Shown one piece after another: positions 1-12,997 of a DNA stretch of 64,000 nt (position 1 is the stretch's first letter; the number at the start of each line of letters is the position of its first letter). Source of the stretch: Geosiphon pyriformis. Its lineage: Eukaryota > Glomeromycota > Glomeromycetes > Archaeosporales > Geosiphonaceae. The notes beneath the pieces were generated by a model. It searched no databases. It saw only the letters and a list, made by a program, of their open reading frames with translations, and was not told the origin of the DNA. Both the position numbers and the translations under genes were made by a program. Location: the NCBI GenBank assembly GCA_016748015.1, contig JAAOMT010000697.1, forward strand, positions 256,868 to 320,867. Reading direction: 5' to 3'.

Positions 1-3000
1 TACAAGTCATTCCTTTGCTGGTAGAAATATTAAATTGGATATACCTTTTGGTCTGCAGTAGAAACATCATTATTACTTGTATCAAAAGTAAACAAAGGCG
101 AATCGGCCAAACCCGGTACAAGCCCCTCATTTGTTGCAACACTACCATTTGAGAAATCACCATTATCAATGGGATTATCTAAATCATCCATCGAATTTGA
201 GATGCCATCCTGTAGGCAGAAAATTATGGTTTTTTCCAAACCAGCAAGCATAATGTTGATATTCCAATCTGACCCAGTCGTATGAAAGCCTGTCCTAGTA
301 GAATCTATGATCCCAGTGGCTAAAGACTTTTCGTGGTGCTTTTCCATCTCCTCTTTCCATATTATTAACTGTTCGCACATGCATTGAAGTAAGGGGATTA
401 AAATAGTGTTAAAGGATTGTCTAAAGTATGGAAGTGAGTTTAAAATAAAATCCATCCATTGCTGGATCAAAGGTCTGTTTGAAGGAAGGGATAATGCTTG
501 AATTAGAACTTTTATAAGTGAAGGACAAATCCTAGGCGTTCGCACAGCTCGATGGTTTCCAAATGCTTCCTTTTCATCTTTTCTTGGTATCCTATCAGAT
601 AAAAATTGTTGAGAAGATGGCGCAATTTCCGAAATTGTGGGCTCAATTAATGGCGATCTTTTTGAAATGATACTTGAAGCAGGCGAAGAAGGTCTATGAT
701 GTGTTACGGGATTTGTTTTTGATGAAGATCCAATAATAATGATAGTAGAAAACAAAAGATGCAGAAGTCGTGCTTGCAAATCCAAACGTTTTGTTCGTAT
801 ACTATAGAGCATCTTACGCAACACAACATCATGAATCATAAGAACCAAATCAGCATCCACCAGCTCTGGTCGAGTAAGTAATATATTAAGCAAATCGGTG
901 GCATGAATTTGTATATATTCGTTTAATGTACTCATCGATGACAAAACCTCTGGCATTTCAGTTTCGATGTATCTCAAAGAAACTCTAATAAACAATTCTG
1001 TAAAGGAAATGTTTAAGGAAGAAGGAACCTCTTGGGAAAGCCAGTCACATTCTGCGAAAAATTCATACTTGGCAGTACCACTTCGCAAAGCTTTCAGAAA
1101 GCCCTGCCCACCGACCCTAGAAACTGTGAGCATAGTTTCAAAAACATATTTCACTTGAGCTTGGTTGAAAGGACGTGCATAGTAAAAAATTTCTAATAGC
1201 TCTTTATCGATTTCTATTTCAGAAATTCGGGATGTGATAGAAGGATCACAGATGATAGCGATTAAGGGATCTAGTAGTTTGGTATAACAATCTTGTTGGC
1301 ATCTTATCCATGTTTCACCGGCTCGACGATTTGTTGGATTCTCATCTCGAAGAGTATCTAGAATTAGAAACATTGGCTGAGAAAATTCTATGCTAATATT
1401 GCGATAATCGTCAGAAAGTCTCCAAAATATAGCAAAGCTTTCGTAAGAGGAAAGTCTAGCAATAGTGTCTTTTTGAATTAAATATTCCGCTATTATTGTC
1501 TCGACATACTTGGCTGGAGAGATTTGTTGAAGCATCCAAATAAGTTCAACAGTTCTCAAATGATACATAATGTTCTGAGGATTAAGAAATGACCATAACC
1601 TATCGACAATGATACGAGTTTGCTGCTTTGGCTCCAGTAATGATGGAGAAATAATTCGCTTTTCAACAATCAGATTAACAATAGTCGAAAGAGCCGAGTC
1701 GATTATATGAAAGTTATTGACCATATAGCAGCACTTAACCAACGAGTGGATCCAACCGCCATCAAAGAATTTAACTGTTATAAAACGCCGAACCTCAGTA
1801 GATTCGAATGGGTATGTGTTGAAATAAGTCGATATTTTCTTCAACAAAGTACAGCTTCGATCTAATACGGCAGTTATATGTGGTGACATGACGGAGTCGG
1901 TATATATGTGTTGCTGAATGATAAAACTGCTACTGGCGTTTTGAATAAAGTTCAAAAGAGCCTTGAGCAGCTCTTCCAACAGGGATAGTCCCTTTATGCC
2001 CTCGAACTCTTTACTGGCCAAGTTTTCATTTCCATAGAGGTAAAAATCACTGATATATTTGACGGGATCCATACCAGATGAAAATTTCAGTCTAGCATCA
2101 GACGTTTGATAAAAATTGGTTTGTTCTCCAGATGAAGCTTCCCAATTGAGGACCTCCTTTTGCTCGGATTTCAGTTCTGAATCAGAATTTTCATAATGAT
2201 GAAAAACCAAATAGGGAATTCTTTGCAGTAAATCGATTGCTAAAATCAGCGAGGTCCCTACTTGGGGCAAATATTCAATGAAATCTGAGCTATTTGCAAG
2301 TACCTATGAATGGAAAGCAGGTTATACAACACAGGAATCGGGTAAATATCATTATGATACATAAAATAGCTAGCGAATTACTTAAATAGCATACTTGCAG
2401 TTTGCATAGCAAAGCAATTAAGAACAATGGAATATGCATTCTTTGAATTTGTTCCTCATCCAATTTGAAGAAGTTCAATACAAACCCAACCAAATCTAAC
2501 GCCTAAAAAAATCGCTTCAGTAAGATTGGAAAAAACAAAAGTTAAGACAAAAAGAGTGATTCCCCACCGTTTTTCCTTTCTCATCGTGGCTAGGAAATTG
2601 ATCCTGCATTTGACCGTATAATTTCGACCAAAGGGTGTAAGGATCAATCATCTCCATAAACATATTCGCAGTTGGTAATAGCTACCAGAACAAAAAATGA
2701 GAAATAAATATTGAATAACCATTAAGAATCATACAAGAAATATTACCTCTTTGGAAAATTTGTGGGTTTTCAACGAGAGAAAAATATCAATAAGTATCTC
2801 TTGTACTATAGGTAATCCTATTTCCCATTTATCCATCAAAGATATCAGAATTTTATAGGGTCGTTGAGCAGTGTTGAGATCGCTTGAATTAGAAAAGAAT
2901 AAACTCTTGCGTCCAAATAATAGGTGATTAACGTTGGTACTTATAGAATTCATAAGCAAAAGGCATAAAAGGTGATTCCATTTAGATATATTTTAAATAC

Positions 3001-4623
3001 CCTGAGCGCAGCGACGATGGCTGATTTGGCGTATTCTTGAAAATGATAAATTTGTTGCTTGGAACCTTCTCCAGGGCCCAACAACCATGTATATAGCCAG
3101 CGATTTAATGACATATCTTTTCTCAAAACTACAGCAACTGCAGATTTCATCAACAAAATCAGATCCTCCTCTTTCATCATTCTGGAAAAAAAATTATATA
3201 ATGAGTTACATAAATAGAAAACAAATAAACAAATTAGGATCAAATCTACTCTCAAAACTTACTCCCCCACGTTCTTGTCTTTTAGCGGAAAGTTGGTAAC
3301 AAGTAAAATGAGAAGGTTTCGCCGTACCAAAATATTATTATCCCACAAGGTAGCCGAAAAAGCTCTAACAAGAAGGCTCACGTCATCACCAAGTACAACG
3401 GTCACATCTAATTTGACCAAATAAATGGTGAAAATGATGAATTGTGAGAATTCTTTTAGCGGCCATTACATAATTCACTTATCATTCACCATCTTCGGGA
3501 CGTTTTTTTAGAATCGCAAAAGCAACAAGAGGCATGATTCAAAATAAAAATAAAAATAAAATCAGTAGAACATACCTTCTTTGGAAGTGATTTTTGGCAT
3601 CCGGCGTTTTAAATAGTTCAAGGCAGGAATTCTCAAAGAGGGAGAGGTAATTAAGACAAGCCACATGCTTTGCATAAAAAACGATTGTTCAACTGTTCCA
3701 GATAGAAAATCGAGATGTGATAGTACCTGAAAATTTCAGAAAAAGTTATAGTTAAAATTGTGTTCAATAAGAGAAATTCCAAAATCAATAAAAAATATCT
3801 CGCAACCTTATCGAAAAATTCGCTACCCTCTTCGTCAAGCCCTGGCAATAAAGCAATAATGAAAGCCTTCATGACAGGTCGTAGCTTTCCACGTATTGGA
3901 AAGAAATATTTTTCGTATATCCCTAGCAATTGTGGCTGAATTGAATAAATTAATGTGAGAATTTGGAAGATATTGATTTATACATGTTAAATACGTATAA
4001 TGATAAATAAAAATCACCTTTACAGACATGGCAGCATATTGAAGGACTGGAAATAAGCCCTGTGAATATATTGCCAAATCTTCAACAAGATTATCCACCT
4101 ATTTTGGAAGATTTGATGGCTTCAATCAATAGAAGGGTATCTTCACGCCATAAAATGCATCAAAATTTGTCTTATGAACAGGGAGAATTTAAAATAAATC
4201 GAAAGCCATGACCAGGACTAACCCCTATACTCTGGAATATACACTCATAGACTTCCAAAGCTTTTTGATGAACTCCTGGCGGCAGGGCAGGGTTCAAGGA
4301 CTGTGCGAGGCGTTTGCCCACTAGGAGTTTCCTTGGTATTACATTAAACTGCTTGGCATTTGCTTGAAAAGCCTATAAAAATCAAAAATGGTTATTCGAG
4401 CCGTTTTTTGTCGACTTTTGAATTCACTTACCCTCAATAGCCTTCCCAAAAATGCACTAAAATCTGCCCACTCGTTAACCTCTTTATCAAAATAAAGCAG
4501 AATCTTCTCAACTGAGCTAACATATTTTTTGTAAGCTGGATTTTTTTGTAAATTTTGTTCCATAGGGACGAGTGAAGACTTGAAAGCAAGGGAATTTAAA
4601 AATTGAATGTTATAATGAGGCAA
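1..4623 (-). CDS. dop1: Dopey family protein DOP1 (3' end outside window)
   Basis: Dopey proteins are large peripheral Golgi/endosome proteins that act with the flippase Neo1 and Mon2 in membrane traffic (family knowledge). Exons read on the minus strand: 4623-4432, 4372-4223, 4098-4018, 3935-3807, 3726-3576, 3407-3263, 3181-3001, about 2905-2747, 2681-2568, 2502-2395 and 2303-45; about 1220 residues are present. Hallmarks of the Dopey N-terminus are visible: NEWADFSAFLGRLL near residue 50, KRLAQSLNPALPPGVHQKAL near 84, then GLFPVLQYAAMSVK and LPGLDEEGSEFFDK. The last exon is one 753-codon block ending at a donor-like CAAAAG/GTATAT (45/44); family length (about 1700 residues in yeasts) says the C-terminal part lies beyond the left edge. 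The start of exon 8 is uncertain because the intron after 3001 has several possible acceptors. Met21 (4563) is an alternative start. Confidence 0.9.
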
Positions 4624-4701
4624 GATCTTATTGCTTCACATGATTTTTGATACTATTTGTATGATCTGCTGCCAAAATTTCGGCTTTTTTTACCTCCTGA
4701 A
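4624..4701. promoter_or_regulatory. Very short divergent intergenic region between dop1 and the mak11-like gene
   Basis: The two start codons (4623 minus, 4702 plus) are only 78 bases apart, or 138 bases if dop1 starts at Met21. No TATA box is evident. Any promoter here must be shared, or 5' UTRs must overlap the neighbouring gene. Confidence 0.4.
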
Positions 4702-6358
4702 ATGATGCCTGCCAACCACAAGTCTCAATTAAAAAAAAGAAAACTTTCAAATAATTCCATCATTTCAAAAAAAGATAAAGCTCAAACAAAAAAGTTCCCT
4801 GTTTCTAAAAAGGCTAAAAGGGAGAAAGCGAATGATGAAGCAGTGAATAATAGTATTGATAATGATAACAGTAAGAAAACAAGAAAACTCGGCACAATTT
4901 GTTCCCCCACTCTGAGACGTGAAAGTTTTCGAATTATTGCTGGAAGCTATGAGCGCATTTTGTATGGTATAGATGCATATTGGATCAAACCGGAAGAGGA
5001 AGGCTTTGAAAATGTAATATAAACCATTAATTTTTTGTCAATTAATTTTTATATTGGCATCTATTTTCTACAAACTCGGTTGAATTTAGGAAAATCAGAA
5101 ATTGAAATTAGAACCCATTTTCATATTTCCTGCTCACAGTGGATGCATCAAAACAGTGGCGGTTGGAGGTCGATATCTTGCATCTGGTAGCTCAGATGAA
5201 TTGATCAAGTGTGTTATAGTCGTATTAGAACCTGCGTTTCTTTCTTGGGATATAATTATTGATTTTTAAAATACATATCTACAGATTATATGATCTCAAA
5301 AAAAGAAAAGAATATGGCTCGCTATGGCACCATCAAGGATCAATCACCTCACTTCAATTTTATAATGAAACCCATATGTTAAGTGGCAGCGAAGATGGAA
5401 CAGTTTGTATTTGGCGAACAAAAGATTGGGAATGTCTAATAACAAAGAAGGGTCACAAAGGACGTGTTAATTCCCTCGCTATTCATCCATCTGGGAAAAT
5501 TGCTTTATCGGTTTCCAAAGACAAGACTGTTGGACTGTGGAACTTGATGACGGGGCGTAAAGCAACTGCTCGTGGAATTGGAAGAGGTGAAATATCTTTC
5601 GATCTTTCAATAAGAAAAATCTTCAATTAAACAGATATCGATTTTTTTAGAAGGGGAAATAATCTCATGGAACACAATTGGTGATCAGTATGCTATTTTA
5701 ATAGCGAATGTGATTGAGATATATAATGTTGCAGTAAGTTTTCTTAATTTTTCATGAATTAAATTCTGGAATTTAAAAATCAATTTACTTGCATTTTTAG
5801 GATGCTAAGATCGTGCATAAATTTCAGCAGCGATCCCGATTTATTTGCATGAAATATTATTCCCACAGTGAGTTGGGAGAACTATTGATCACTGGTGGTG
5901 AAGATAAGATTATTAACATTTACAACACGAAAGATGGAACTTGCATGGTAACAATCTCTGGCCATCAAAATAGGTAGCATATCTTATTCATTTTCTAGGT
6001 CTATTATCTTCATCACTGGTTTTTATTAATAAAGATATTCTCAAAATTTAGAATCAAAGCTATTGATATAATAAACTTCAGCCCGAATGAAAATTCTTGT
6101 ACACAATTACCCCTTTTAGTTTCCGTTTCGTCCGATGGTGTTATTAACGTGTGGAATTTAGAAAAAGCTTTGAAATCTAGAGCTGAATCCAGCAAAGATC
6201 AAGACGATGAAAAGAAAGTTTTAGTTCAATCACCAACGTTTCAAACCCCTCTCGCCTCCTATGCTACCAAGAGTCGATTAACCTGTCTTGTATTGTCTGA
6301 TGTTCATTTCATCAAAAGTATCAATGATGCCCATGATAGTGAAGAGAACGGAGGGTAG
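4702..6358 (+). CDS. mak11: WD40 protein of the Mak11/PAK1IP1 family
   Basis: Mak11/PAK1IP1 proteins are nucleolar WD40 factors needed for 60S ribosome assembly (family knowledge). Six exons with closing phases: 4702-5013, 5090-5208, 5285-5586, 5651-5733, 5801-5973 and 6052-6358, giving 431 residues (yeast Mak11 is about 470). The N-terminus (about residues 5-60) is rich in Lys and Ser, like a nuclear localisation tail. WD blades follow: AGSYERILYGID, PAHSGCIKTVAVGGRYLASG, LYDLKKRKEYG with HQGSITSLQF, SGSEDGTVCIW, GHKGRVNSLAIHPSGKIALS, ITGGEDKIINIYN and GHQNRIKAID. The GSYE opening and the LYDLKKRKE segment are typical of this family rather than of general WD40 proteins. The start is the first of two adjacent ATGs; the frame is open upstream, but only from non-ATG codons. 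It is divergent from dop1 and followed in tandem by the shugoshin gene. Confidence 0.88.
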
Positions 6359-6723
6359 GATTGATTTATCGAGAAAATAAGATCAAAGTTCGAGTACAAA
6401 AAACACTTCAATTCACTTCTTAAACTATATGTTTTGAAATCTTAGAATACTCTGAATTAACAATTTGGCATAGATATTCATAATTTCAAGCCATCACTGT
6501 TCGATTGGATTTGCAATCATGTAAAAAGCCAAGGTACATTTAGCGAAATATTGTCGCCAAACGCGTCTAATCAAAAATTTTAACATTTGAAGCTTCGAAA
6601 AAAGCTAAGAATCATTACTAAATTCAATCAATTATCAATATCTTGATGATAAAACCTTTTCAGGAACACTAATTGTTAGTTCAGCTGAACCATCTTTTAC
6701 TTTTAACTAAGAGTTTGCCTACC
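6359..6723. other. Intergenic spacer between mak11 and sgo1
   Basis: 365 AT-rich bases between the mak11 stop and the shugoshin ATG. No coding or RNA feature was recognised; it presumably holds the mak11 3' UTR and the sgo1 promoter. Confidence 0.5.
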
Positions 6724-8757
6724 ATGGAAACCTTGGAAGCAAGTATGAAACAACGAAAGAATATTTCTGCGGCTTTTCTAATTGAACTTACTAACATTTT
6801 TATACTTTCGTTGTATATTGTTAAACTTCAGTCAAGCGCAAACACATTAAGCAAAATCGCGCTATAATAAAGTATAATTCTTGTATTTAGCCTCAAAGAT
6901 CTAATATCAATTGGGTACTGTCAAATTGACCTCACAATTTTCTCCCAAAAGAAGTAACACTTTATATGCCATTCAACTTCGAAAGGCTGAAGTTGAAATA
7001 TCGCGACTTTCAATTGAGAATATTGAATTGAGAACGACAATTTCTCAGTTAACTGATCAAGTAGAAAAATTACAATGTGATCACGATCAAAGGAATTCCA
7101 CCAGCGATCTCTGTCAACCTTCTTTCAAAGTAATTTCAAATCAAATGAGAAATGTCTCTGAATGTCAATTTTCTTTGACAATTGATGAATTAGCTGGATA
7201 TATTTGAAAATTTTTCTAGGCAAAAAATGATCAAATAGCTGATATAATCCAACAACTTCGTTCGGCAACAGATTCTCTAAATGCATTGGTAGAAGCTGAT
7301 GCTCAAAAGCTTGTAGAAATTGACGATGGTATCAAAATTCTCTTTGAATTCTTCATGGATATCCTTGTTTATATCTTGGCTATGATCCAGAGTCTTTTTA
7401 ACCTAAATAGAGAACATTCTCGATCACAACTTCGCCGAACGATCGAGTGGAAACTCCGGAGTTTATAAATGCATAACTCCGGCAGAATTAGATATATGGG
7501 CCGAGAAAATACCAGATAAGAAGAAGCCATTGAATCTGGTGAACTCTCATAGATCTCATCGAAAATATTTCTTATTCTGTTTCAACGAGAATTCATGTTG
7601 GTCAACACTCGGCGGTATCTAGCTCACGATTTACCGAAAGCAGACAAAGCCCTTATCAGCCATCAAAGATGAGCCGGAAGAACCATTCATTGAAAAGGAG
7701 AATATGTTAAACTCGTATGAAATGATAAAATCCTATTTTTTAATTGATTTGTTGAACTAAGAGAATAATTCAACATTTGTACTAGCGGATACCCAGTCCA
7801 ATATGCAATAAATCCCCAAACTCTTCCGGATGAATCCCTTTCAGTTCGACCGGATACCTTGAATCCAAAAAATTATTCACTTTCCTCCAAACATGAAACC
7901 ATACCTAGCACCATTACTCAATATGAGGATAACCTGTCTCAAGTTCAACCAAATTCTTTCCAACTTGAGCATTTCGTTGATCATCTTGATGGGATAAATA
8001 AATCACTCCTGGCTGAAATTAACTTGTCTTCTGTTTGTGAATTCCCATCTTCTCAGCAATTTCAAGACCCTTCTCATCGACGCCAATCGCTCCCTCAGAT
8101 TGAATCATCTCAGATTGGATATATATCCCAAGAACATAATCCGTTTTTTTCTTCTCAATCTGATCTTAAATCAAAGCACGTTTACACCCCTCAACCGCAA
8201 CTGAAAAATACAAAATTCCAGAATTCTTCTATTAGGAGCACCTCAAATATGAGCGCCAAAAGTACAGGAAAACCCATTGATTTGGTTAAGGATATATCTC
8301 CTGCAGGTAAAAAGATTATTCAACAACGAATTGGATGCGTAGAGGATCAACCTTCAATAATCATCACCTCGAGTTCAAACAAGATTGAAGGTATCATCTA
8401 CGTAGCTTCTCTTATCGACCTACGCCGCATAATAATCCTTATTAGTTGTAGGCGAAGAACAAACTCGAACAAGAAGAAAACCTCAGATAAATTATACCGA
8501 GCCAAGCCTTCGCAGGTGAGATCCAAAAACATCTTTTCAAGCAAAAATCTCAAGATCATAAATAAAAATCTAATATCCCCATTCATCGTAGCAAATTGCG
8601 AAAAGGGGATCCATTCACAAATTCATTTGGAATCGCAGAATTTGATTTTACCAAAAGTGAACAACCCAAAAGAAAAAAATCGACGACTACGATAAAAAAG
8701 CGCACCGCTCTGTCCAATATTACCAACAGTAATATAAACCTTTTCTCAATTGGTTAA
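6724..8757 (+). CDS. sgo1: Shugoshin (centromeric cohesion protector)
   Basis: Shugoshins recruit PP2A through an N-terminal coiled coil and bind phosphorylated H2A through a C-terminal basic motif, protecting cohesin at centromeres (family knowledge). Nine exons with closing phases: 6724-6742, 6832-6871, 6952-7129, 7220-7328, 7411-7538, 7623-7714, 7786-8390, 8452-8515 and 8592-8757, giving 466 residues. Exons 1-3 join to METLEAIKRKHIKQNRAIIK followed by SNTLYAIQLRKAEVEISRL, the shugoshin N-terminal coiled coil. Exons 8-9 join to RTRRKPQINYTEPSLRSKLR with KGDPFT after it, the C-terminal shugoshin box. The middle is Ser/Asn-rich and poorly conserved, as usual. Intron 1 carries a perfect TACTAAC branch site. 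The unspliced reading frames hide both motifs, so an ORF-only reading misses this gene. Exons 5-6 are the least certain. Confidence 0.88.
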
Positions 8758-8929
8758 ATTATTTTTGATCTTTTTGATAAAGCTTTTTGAATCATATTCA
8801 AAGTGACAGGATGAAGACTTCAGCAGTAGCTAAAAAAAACCCCCCGATCATCTTGGAGTCGCAAGATTTGAAGTGCCCTATTTCAGTTTGATCAGAGGAT
8901 ACAGTTAAACGGAGTCGGATTTCGATTCA
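8758..8929. other. Spacer downstream of sgo1
   Basis: Short non-coding stretch between the shugoshin stop codon and the first transposon fragment. No feature recognised. Confidence 0.4.
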
Positions 8930-9580
8930 ATTAAATATTTTTCTTAACAAAACTTTACAATGTTGTAGTCAAGTTCTTAAAAATAAGTTTGGCAAATGTT
9001 AAGACTAATAGCTTCTGTTCCTTTTGTTAAGTAGTAAATTAAGCTTTTAAGAAGATTGCATTTTACTTTTGTAATGTTGTAATTTCCAAAAAAATAGTTG
9101 TTGATTTGATTTTTAAAGTATTTGTAAAGTGTTTTCTTTACAATTACAATTCCATCTGGAATTCCAAATTTTGCTTGCAGTAAGTGTAAATTAACTGATA
9201 GTATTTTAGAGTTGTTGTATTAAAAGTGGTTACCACTTTGTATAACTTTTTGCTGTGTTAAATTTCTGGAAAAACACCAAATGTTACCAGAGATTTTGGT
9301 TGCTAATTTTGTTGTTAATAAAAACTATTAAATCTCTAATAAGTTATTTATCTCCAAAATATCTTTCTATATTTTGGATTAATGTAATATTGGACTTATG
9401 ATAAATGGTTAATTCTATATCAATAATTTTTAATGTAATTACTTTACAGTAAAAATCAATTCTTTTACAAAAAATTATTATAAAAATATTTTTTTTAAGC
9501 CAAAAATAACTAATTTGATTTATTAAAATTAATAATTAATTAATGAACAAATTTTGGTTTTTCAAATAAAAATTTTTTTT
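8930..9580 (-). mobile_element. Decayed fragment of LTR family Y (gag start, primer site, LTR end)
   Basis: Aligns by eye, at high divergence, with 18630-19510. Bases 8930-9270 correspond to the start of the Y gag. ACACCAAA before 9282 is the primer-binding site read from the other strand, and TGTTACCAGAGA at 9282 begins the LTR, which can be followed to about 9580. Orientation is minus. No open reading frame survives. It marks the edge of the repeat compartment about 170 bases after the shugoshin stop. Confidence 0.65.
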
Positions 9581-11129
9581 TTGATTTGTAATAATTAATT
9601 ATAAAATTAATAATTTTAAAATAAAATATTTTTTTTAAAAAAAAGCTTTTTTTATATATTTAATTATAATATTATTTTAAGTTTTAACACTTTTTTTTCA
9701 TTAATATTTATATAATCTTTTAAAAATTACATGTATATTTTAAATATAATTGTAAAAAACTTTTTTTTTGTATTTTTATAATAATAATTAAAGCAAAAAA
9801 TAAAAAAATTGCAATTTTTTATTTTTTAAACTATTTATAATTATTAAAACTGCTTAATAATGTTTTATAAAAGTGTTTTCTTAAATAAATTAATAATAAA
9901 TTAGCTTTTTGTTAATTCTAAAGCATTATTTTTATCTTAAATTAAAAGTTTTTTTTAAAATTATTTTAATATAGTTTTTGTTTTGGTCAAAAATTTTAAA
10001 AAAGCTAATAATTAAATTATTATTTATTATTATTATTATTTTTATTATTTTTATTGTTTAAATAGTTAAAAAAACCAGATTAATTTTTTTAAAATATTAA
10101 AAATTTTTTTTTAAAGTCTTGTTTTTATGTTTAAAGTTAGTTTTTTTGGCTTTTTTGGTAATTTTGCATTATTTACACTAATTATAATACTTAATTTTAT
10201 TATAATAATAAATAAAAATTTATTTTAAATAATAATAACAAAAACATATTAATTATTCTTAGTTTAAATTAATTTTTATATTATTTAATATATTGATTTT
10301 TAACCAATTTTTTCCAATTTTAAAAGCAAAACAAATTAAATATTTGTATGTGTTTTTATCTATTTAATTTATTAAATTATTTTAATTTTAAAGATTAAGT
10401 TAATTAAAAGTATTTTTTGTTTTTTGATAATATTGTTTTTAATAATATTTAAAAAACTAATATTAATTATTAAAAATTTTTTAAATAAGTAATTATTACT
10501 TTAGTGTTTAATGTTTTTTAAAATCAAATTAGGTTATATTAAAACTGCTTTCTAATTTATACATAATTTTGTTAATATAAAATTAATATTTAAAAACAAT
10601 ATAAAGCTTTTTTGTATAAAATTTGTATTTAAATTTTTTTAAATATTGTTTTTTGTTTAAGTTTATTAATTTTATTTATTTTTTCACTTTAAAATTGTTA
10701 AATTTTTAGTAATTTCTGAATTTGCATTTTTTTATCATTATTGTTTTACAAAATATATATTAAAAATATTTTAGTATTTTTAATAAAATTTTTTAAGTTA
10801 AAATTTGCTAATATTTAATAATATATTATTGTTAAGTTATTTTATATATTTATAACTGTTTTTACTTATTAATTAATTTTAATTATAAAAAATAATATCA
10901 AAATTTTTTTTTATTAATTAAAAAAAATTATTGTTTTTTATGATATATTAAAACCAAATTGGTTAATTTTTTTTAATTATAGATTATAATTATATTTATT
11001 TATTTTTTTTATTTTATTAATAGCTAAAATATTTAATTATTATTTTTAATGTTTAAAAAAAACTTAGGTTTTTTAAGTTTATAATTAAATTTGTTTTATT
11101 TTTTATTTTTCTAATTTTTTTAATAATAA
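9581..11129 (+). mobile_element. Extremely AT-rich stretch with a heavily decayed copy of the LINE ORF1
   Basis: Almost pure A/T with short homopolymers. Within it, 10310-10340 matches 11690-11720, 10497-10730 matches 11861-12080 and 10940-10960 matches 12358-12380 of the neighbouring LINE ORF1, all in the same orientation. C and G of the better copy are mostly T and A here. It therefore looks like an older tandem relative of the downstream LINE, decayed past any reading frame. The part before about 10000 shows nothing recognisable. Confidence 0.5.
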
Positions 11130-11166
11130 TAATATATAACAATATACTCTTTATCTCTTTAATTTT

Positions 11167-12997
11167 ATGATCATGATCAGAACAAAGAGTAAAAAAGCTG
11201 TACTTGATATCTTTCCTGAGATATTTAATAAAATTTCAATCAGAAAAGCTCTCTTTGTTGTAGAAACAACTAGGCAGAACATTTTAAAAATCTTTTTTTT
11301 ACTTAGTAATTATAAAAAGCTGTCTTTAATAGTTATTGAAACAACTTCCTTATTTTTGGCTAATTTTTCACCAGTCAAAGTTCTTTCAAAGAAACACACT
11401 TGGGTTAGTCTCAGTATTGTCTTTATTCCAACTAAGAGCCCAAAAGTTTTTAATAATAAATTAACATCTGGTGCTGCTAGCACTATCTCTTCAAAAAAAA
11501 TGATCAAGAAGACCAAAAGTTCAGAAAAGTGGAGGCAGTTGCTTGTTTTTGCTATTGTTACACCAAACTCTTTTGTGATTCCCAATGAGATCTTAGATGG
11601 GATCTTCATAGTATCATCTAGCATATTATTCAAGATAGGCCAAAATCAACCATTGGCTATATTGCCTAATATGGTGTTTTTTAGCAGATCATCACCAGTT
11701 TTAAAAGCAAAACAATTATTTCCTGTGGTGTCACCTGTTTTTGAGAACTGGACTGACCAAATAGAAACTGAATTATCTTCTCCTCTGGTTTCTGGTGCTG
11801 TTATTAGTGGTGCTTAGGAAATTATTACTAGTTGTTAAAGATTTGTTGGGTAAGTAGTCTCTACTCTGGTGCCTAATACTACTTTTAAGATTAAATTAGC
11901 TTATGTTAAGGCTGTTTTTTAGTCAGTACATGGTTTTTTGAATGCAAAGTCAGTATTAAAAAACAATGTAAAGCTGTTTTGTGTAGAGTTTGCTTCTCAA
12001 ATGTTTTTGGAAGCAGTATTTTTGGTTGAACTTACAAGCTCTGTACATTTGACTATCTTCAAAATTGCCAAGTTTTTGGTGGTTTTTGAGTCTGGTTCCC
12101 CTTCTGCTGCTGTTGTGCTGTATGATGTGCCTTTAGATATATCTGCTACTAATATTAAGACAGCTCTCAGTGTATTTGGTAGTGTTCCTTATGTTGTGCT
12201 AAAGCCTACTGGCATTTGGCAATATGTAGTAATTTATTTTAAAAAATTGAACTTTACTGTATTTGCTTTAAATTATTAGTCAGTCTTGGTAGGCAAAAAT
12301 AGTGTTAGAATTCTCCCCCTGATAAATCAAAATAAGACTATTTTGTCTTATAATAGGTTTAAGGCCAAGTTGGTTAACCTTCCTTCTGAATGCACAGCTT
12401 TTAAAATTAGTAATATGATTTCTCAAGTTGGTGGTTAGACATGTTTTATCTCTTGTATTCTTAAATCCAGTTATTATTTTTGGTTTGTTTTGGTTACATT
12501 TGGTTCCCAAGCTAATTTGAATTCTGCTATTGTTAAAACTGGTACACTGAGAAAATATCATATTTGGTAGAAAACTTCTGGTTGTTGGTATTGTTTCAAG
12601 TGTCAAAAGCTAAACCATCTGGTTGTAAACTATAAGGTTTTTTCATTTCTTCCTTCCAAGTTTTCCAAGATGTTTATATCATGCTTTGTTGGTCCTAAGT
12701 TTTATGCCAAGACTTTTGCTTCCTTGAGCTCCTCTGAATTTTCACCTCTGTTATTTCTTGTCTTTTTTTTAGTTGTTATTGGTGATTTTTTAGTGCTGTC
12801 TTGATTGTCTTCTTTGGAATCTGATTTAATTAAGCTTTTTGCTTTGGTTGAGTTTATTGTTAAGTCTATTGGCTCTATGATTATAACTTTTAAACAGTTT
12901 ATTAATGGTAATTTGGTTTCAAGTAGTGCTTTTAATCTTAGAATCAATAAAGTTTTGGTGCATATAGGTTTCTTTAGTAGAACTGTTAATAAGCTGG
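11167..12997 (+). pseudogene. LINE ORF1 protein, 5' part (RRM-like and zinc-knuckle-like)
   Basis: Open 11167-11817, then broken by several in-frame stops that look like CAG/CAA/TGG changed to TAG/TAA. Around 11950-12280 and 12350-12550 the translation shows RRM-like blocks (VLYDVPLDISATNIKTALSV; KLVNLPSECTAFKISNMISQ). They are followed near 12590 by a degenerate zinc knuckle, CWYCFKCQKLNHLVVNY, in which the last Cys is Tyr. The open continuation after the insertion is 25386-25607 (EKEMISLKKECYIKD...). ORF1 proteins of this type bind RNA and form the retroposition particle (family knowledge). It is not functional as it stands. Confidence 0.6.

Noticed and set aside
30-47. Stop codon at 30-32 as the real end of dop1
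   Set aside because: A donor-like GTATAT precedes it and Dopey proteins are several hundred residues longer, so the gene most likely continues through an intron.
967-1158. Plus-strand open frame within dop1
   Set aside because: Lies inside the long dop1 exon on the other strand and has no recognisable motif.
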